A stretch of 9,511 bases of DNA from an uncultured Chlorobiota bacterium (GTDB lineage: Bacteria; Bacteroidota; Bacteroidia; Bacteroidales; JAADGE01), in assembly GCA_947311265.1 (NCBI GenBank), contig CAMZKQ010000104.1, positions 1 through 9,511 on the forward strand, written 5' to 3'. Position 1 is the first letter of the stretch, and the number at the start of each line of letters is the position of its first letter. The notes beneath the pieces are model-generated. The model searched no databases. It saw only the letters and a list, made by a program, of their open reading frames with translations, and was not told the origin of the DNA. Below, in pieces: positions 6,749-9,511 of the stretch. Made by a program: the position numbers and the translations under genes.

Positions 6749-7123
6749 TTAATATTTTGATTTGTCTAATGGGTTACCGTCGCCATCTCGGTAGCTTTCG
6801 TTGAGGATAAGTATAAGGTCGATGACCCACCAAATCCCGCAACCGCCTGCGGTGAGCAGCTGTAGTATGCCCATGCCAATATTGCCTGTATAAAAACGAT
6901 GAACCCCCATTGTGCCCATAAATATTTCGAGTAATAAGGTGATTAGCCAATCTTTTCCTTGCCCAACTAGCTGGCTGCCACAGTTTATACAGATTTTATC
7001 GGTGCTAAATGTGGTGTTGCCACATTGTTGGCAATAATTTTCGCCGTGCTTTGGGTTTACGCCACATTCGGGGCAAATTGGTGCTTGTGGAGATACGCTA
7101 TTTCCGCAATTTCTACAGTTCAT
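6749..7123 (-). CDS. Double zinc-ribbon TM2-domain membrane protein
   Basis: A 124-residue protein. The N-terminal half has two short zinc ribbons: Cys3/Cys6 with Cys17/Cys20, and Cys31/Cys34 with Cys45/Cys48, all CxxC pairs intact. The C-terminal half is a TM2 domain (about 58-110) with two membrane helices joined by a short turn, including the characteristic GVHRFYTGN (78-86) and ending in the WWVIDLILIL helix. TM2 proteins are widespread and mostly of unknown function. The ribbon probably folds in the cytoplasm as a protein- or nucleic-acid-binding module (inference). It lies 36 bases after holA and four bases before the DUF368 gene. Confidence 0.9.
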   Translation of the reverse strand: MNCRNCGNSVSPQAPICPECGVNPKHGENYCQQCGNTTFSTDKICINCGSQLVGQGKDWLITLLLEIFMGTMGVHRFYTGNIGMGILQLLTAGGCGIWWVIDLILILNESYRDGDGNPLDKSKY

Positions 7124-7159
7124 TGTTAGTGTTATTTTAGTTCTTTATTGTATTATTTT

Positions 7160-8164
7160 CTAATGTAGTATTTTGAAAATTAACTCTTTAAGTAAATCGC
7201 CATGGGAGGTCATTGCATTGCCAACGCCTTTGGATTTCATATCGTATTCTCGCAATAGAGAGATAATTTGTACTGTTTTTCTTTTGTTGTATTTTTTTGC
7301 GGCTATTTCGTAATCTTTTACAAAGTAAGGATTTATTTTTAATACTGAGGCAACATTTCGGCTGTCTTTATTGGGCACAAAGTGGTAACTAAGTATTTTA
7401 ACATAAAAATAATAGAGCGATGAAATGGTGAGTACCAAAGGGTTATCCCTTGGGTTTTGTGCAAAATAATTTATGATTTGATTGGCTTTTAATATGTTTT
7501 TAGTCCGTAGTGCATTTTGTAATTCAAAATTATTAAAATCTTTACTAATCCCAATATTTTCTTCAATGTGCTGGGGGGTAATTTTTGTGTTTTCGGGTAA
7601 CGAAATTATTAATTTTTCTAGCTCGTTGGATATTTTGCTTAAACTGTTGCCCAAAAAATCGGTAAGCAAGCGAGAGGCAATTATATCTATCGAATATTTT
7701 TTTTGTTTTAGATAAGTATTAATCCAGTCTGGTATTTTATTATCGTATAATTTTTTGGATTCAAAAACGGCTCCATTTTTATCGAATGCTTTATAAACTT
7801 TCTTGTTTTTGGCTAATTTTTTATATTTATAGCATAAAACTAAGAGGGTGGATTGCAGTGGCTTTTGGGCATAGAAAACAAGGTGTTCAATTTTTTTTAA
7901 ATCCTGTGCTTCTTTTACAATAATGACTTGGTGTGACGCCATCATTGGGAAACGCCTAGCGGCGTTATCGACTTCTTCAATGGCGGTATCCTTGCCATAG
8001 AGTGTAATTTGGTTAAATGCTTTTTCGGATTCAGAGAGTACATTTTCAGCAATATAGTCTGCAATTAAGTCTATATAATAAGGCTCTTCCCCAGAAAGGA
8101 AATAAATTGGGCGATAGATTTTTTTTTTGAGCTCCGCCATTATCTTATCGTAAGTCATGGCCAT
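7160..8164 (-). CDS. holA: DNA polymerase III, delta subunit
   Basis: This 334-residue protein matches the delta subunit of the clamp loader, which opens the beta sliding clamp at primed DNA. The N-terminal AAA+-like domain starts RPIYFLSGEEPYYID (18-32), without a working Walker A, as expected for delta. AARRFPMMASHQVIIVKEAQ (68-87) is the conserved core. The middle part (LLTDFLGNSLSKISNELEKL) and the C-terminal helical collar (ALRTKNILKANQIINYF; NPLVLTISSLYYFYVKIL) complete the family layout at normal length. The start is either the ATG at 8164, directly after the sensor stop (TAAATG), or the Met at residue 3 (8158). Direct abutment to the sensor gene suggests translational coupling. Confidence 0.93.
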   Translation of the reverse strand: MAMTYDKIMAELKKKIYRPIYFLSGEEPYYIDLIADYIAENVLSESEKAFNQITLYGKDTAIEEVDNAARRFPMMASHQVIIVKEAQDLKKIEHLVFYAQKPLQSTLLVLCYKYKKLAKNKKVYKAFDKNGAVFESKKLYDNKIPDWINTYLKQKKYSIDIIASRLLTDFLGNSLSKISNELEKLIISLPENTKITPQHIEENIGISKDFNNFELQNALRTKNILKANQIINYFAQNPRDNPLVLTISSLYYFYVKILSYHFVPNKDSRNVASVLKINPYFVKDYEIAAKKYNKRKTVQIISLLREYDMKSKGVGNAMTSHGDLLKELIFKILH

Positions 8165-9511
8165 TTAGTGGTCTTTATTTAAGTTTGCAAGTTCTCTTTC
8201 CAGTAGCTTTTCTGCTGTAATATCAATGCCTATATTTATCACTTTTTCGGGTACTCCTGTGGGGTCTGTTATTGGTGTGTAGGTTTCTTTTAGCCATATT
8301 TCGGTAGCTCCAGATGTAGTATAAAACTCCTTGGTTACTGCTTTTCCGCTTCGGAGTTTATTCCATAGGGCTTCGTATTCTTCTTTGTTGGTTCTAATTT
8401 CGGGAAATAGTTCTAATTGTGTTTTCCCGATAAGGTCATTTTTTTTGTAGCCAAAGGCTTCTAAGTTTTTGTCGTTTACTTCGAGTATTCGCCCAGTCAT
8501 GTCGTAAAAAATGACTGATGCTGTTGATATTAATGCCATCATTATCTCTTGCGACTCGTTGTCTCTTTGCAGAATTTCTCTTTGGATTTTCTGCATTTCA
8601 AAAATTGTTTTGGCGGTTTCTTCCTCTTTTGCACTCAGTGCCTCGGCTTGTTTTCTGGACTGTTCTAATAGGGCAGATGTATCTGTATTTATCTGTATAT
8701 TAGCCACTACCGATGCAATTCTCTCGCTTACTGCTTTTATAAATTCGATTTTATAAGGTTCAATTTCGGCAAAAGCTGCAATTTCTAGCACCCCGTATAG
8801 TTGTAGCTCGGAAATAAGTGGCGATAGTACAAGTACGCTTGGGGTTTCATCGCCAAGCCCTGAGGTAACAAAAGTATAACCTTGCGGGACATTGTTGATA
8901 TATATAAATTCTTTTTCTTGGGCACATCGCCCTACAAGGCTTTCGCCCATTTCTATTTTTGCTTCTAATTTTTTCTTCCTATCAAAAGCGTATGCGGCTT
9001 GTAACTCTAGGATTGTTTTACCATCTTCTTTTTTTGTAAAAAAGAGCCCCCCTTGTGTTGCCCCTAAGTATTTTACAAGGTTACTTATAAGGTTATAGGC
9101 CATTTCTTGGCTATTTTGGTAGTTCCTTTGTAAAATTTCGCCAACTTCTCCGATACCCAATTGTGCCCAGCTGCGTTTATCGTTTTCTGCCACCCTAATT
9201 TGCCTATCTGTTTCAGCATTTTTAAGATTTTTCCTCATCTCGATAAGTGCTGTTCCTAACTTATCATTTTCATCTAACACTTCAAACTCGGAATCGTAAT
9301 CGCCCTCCCCGACAGAAATGGCAAAACTTGCGGTGCTATTTAAGGTGTCTATTAAATTATTGACCGAGGTAGCCACTTCGCCCAACTCATCTTTTCTTGA
9401 TGTAGGAAGCTTATTTTCGGTACTGATATGCCCTTTGTTTAGTTTTTGTAAGGTAGCTATTGTTTTTTGAAGGCTTTTAGTTATGCCATTAGCAATAAGC
9501 AGAACAAGCAC
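8165..9511 (-). CDS. HAMP-GAF-PAS sensor protein, C-terminal part (5' end outside window)
   Basis: The last 448 residues of a membrane sensor; the gene continues past 9511. The first visible residues are the end of a membrane helix (VLVLLIANGI; the leading GTG is an internal codon). They are followed by a HAMP domain (about 11-62), a second HAMP-like unit (GEGDYDSEF ... LGTALIEM, 68-92), a GAF domain (about 130-275, with GGLFF, MGESLVGRC, VPQGY, TSGLGD and YGVLEIAAF), a coiled coil (280-320) and a PAS domain with PAC end (322-435, ending NIGIDIT). The missing N-terminus probably holds a periplasmic sensing region. No histidine kinase, GGDEF, EAL or chemoreceptor signalling domain follows: the protein ends 13 residues after the PAS domain. 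It may act through a partner protein. Confidence 0.88.
   Translation of the reverse strand: MLVLLIANGITKSLQKTIATLQKLNKGHISTENKLPTSRKDELGEVATSVNNLIDTLNSTASFAISVGEGDYDSEFEVLDENDKLGTALIEMRKNLKNAETDRQIRVAENDKRSWAQLGIGEVGEILQRNYQNSQEMAYNLISNLVKYLGATQGGLFFTKKEDGKTILELQAAYAFDRKKKLEAKIEMGESLVGRCAQEKEFIYINNVPQGYTFVTSGLGDETPSVLVLSPLISELQLYGVLEIAAFAEIEPYKIEFIKAVSERIASVVANIQINTDTSALLEQSRKQAEALSAKEEETAKTIFEMQKIQREILQRDNESQEIMMALISTASVIFYDMTGRILEVNDKNLEAFGYKKNDLIGKTQLELFPEIRTNKEEYEALWNKLRSGKAVTKEFYTTSGATEIWLKETYTPITDPTGVPEKVINIGIDITAEKLLERELANLNKDH

Noticed and set aside
6488..6760. 90-codon + strand frame opposite the DUF368 gene
   Set aside because: Antisense shadow of a conserved membrane protein; it has no promoter and no family resemblance.
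1..9511. Search for CRISPR arrays, insertion sequences, tRNAs, toxin-antitoxin or defence genes
   Set aside because: I saw no spaced direct repeats, transposase, tRNA-like fold or defence domain. The genes are mainly housekeeping and envelope functions.

Overview
The window looks like an ordinary chromosomal stretch of an AT-rich member of the Bacteroidota, probably class Bacteroidia. The evidence is a Bacteroidota-type lipoprotein with Pal/OmpA-like and TPR segments, a Bacteroidota-type deoxynucleoside kinase and GAF sensor, no recognisable Shine-Dalgarno sites but A-rich leaders, and a -33/-7 promoter of the TTG...TAnnTTTG kind upstream of trpC. The assignment comes from recalled family features, not from a search.

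Left part, + strand (about 165-3104). A likely promoter precedes trpC (indole-3-glycerol-phosphate synthase, tryptophan synthesis). Next comes an easily missed 45-codon basic small ORF that starts directly after the trpC stop and overlaps the start of the following gene. That gene encodes an uncharacterised exported, probably outer-membrane beta-barrel protein. A PPP-type metallophosphoesterase follows 86 bases later. No other trp genes are present. A perfectly symmetrical bidirectional terminator (3109-3147) separates this block from the convergent block to its right.

Right part, - strand (9511 down to 3163). Read in transcription order: the C-terminal part of a HAMP-GAF-PAS sensor whose 5' end is outside the window, holA (DNA polymerase III delta subunit), a zinc-ribbon/TM2 membrane protein, a DUF368 (PopT-type) undecaprenyl-phosphate translocase, and a deoxynucleoside kinase. 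Gaps between these genes are 0, 36, 4 and 24 bases, so they are probably one transcript. After a 135-base gap with small hairpins and a weak possible promoter comes a 604-residue lipoprotein.

The content is mostly housekeeping: tryptophan synthesis, replication, nucleotide salvage, lipid-carrier recycling and envelope. I see no mobile element, CRISPR array, tRNA, rRNA or defence system. The less explained items are the small ORF with its internal palindrome, the unknown outer-membrane protein, the sensor with no output domain in its visible part, and the large lipoprotein.
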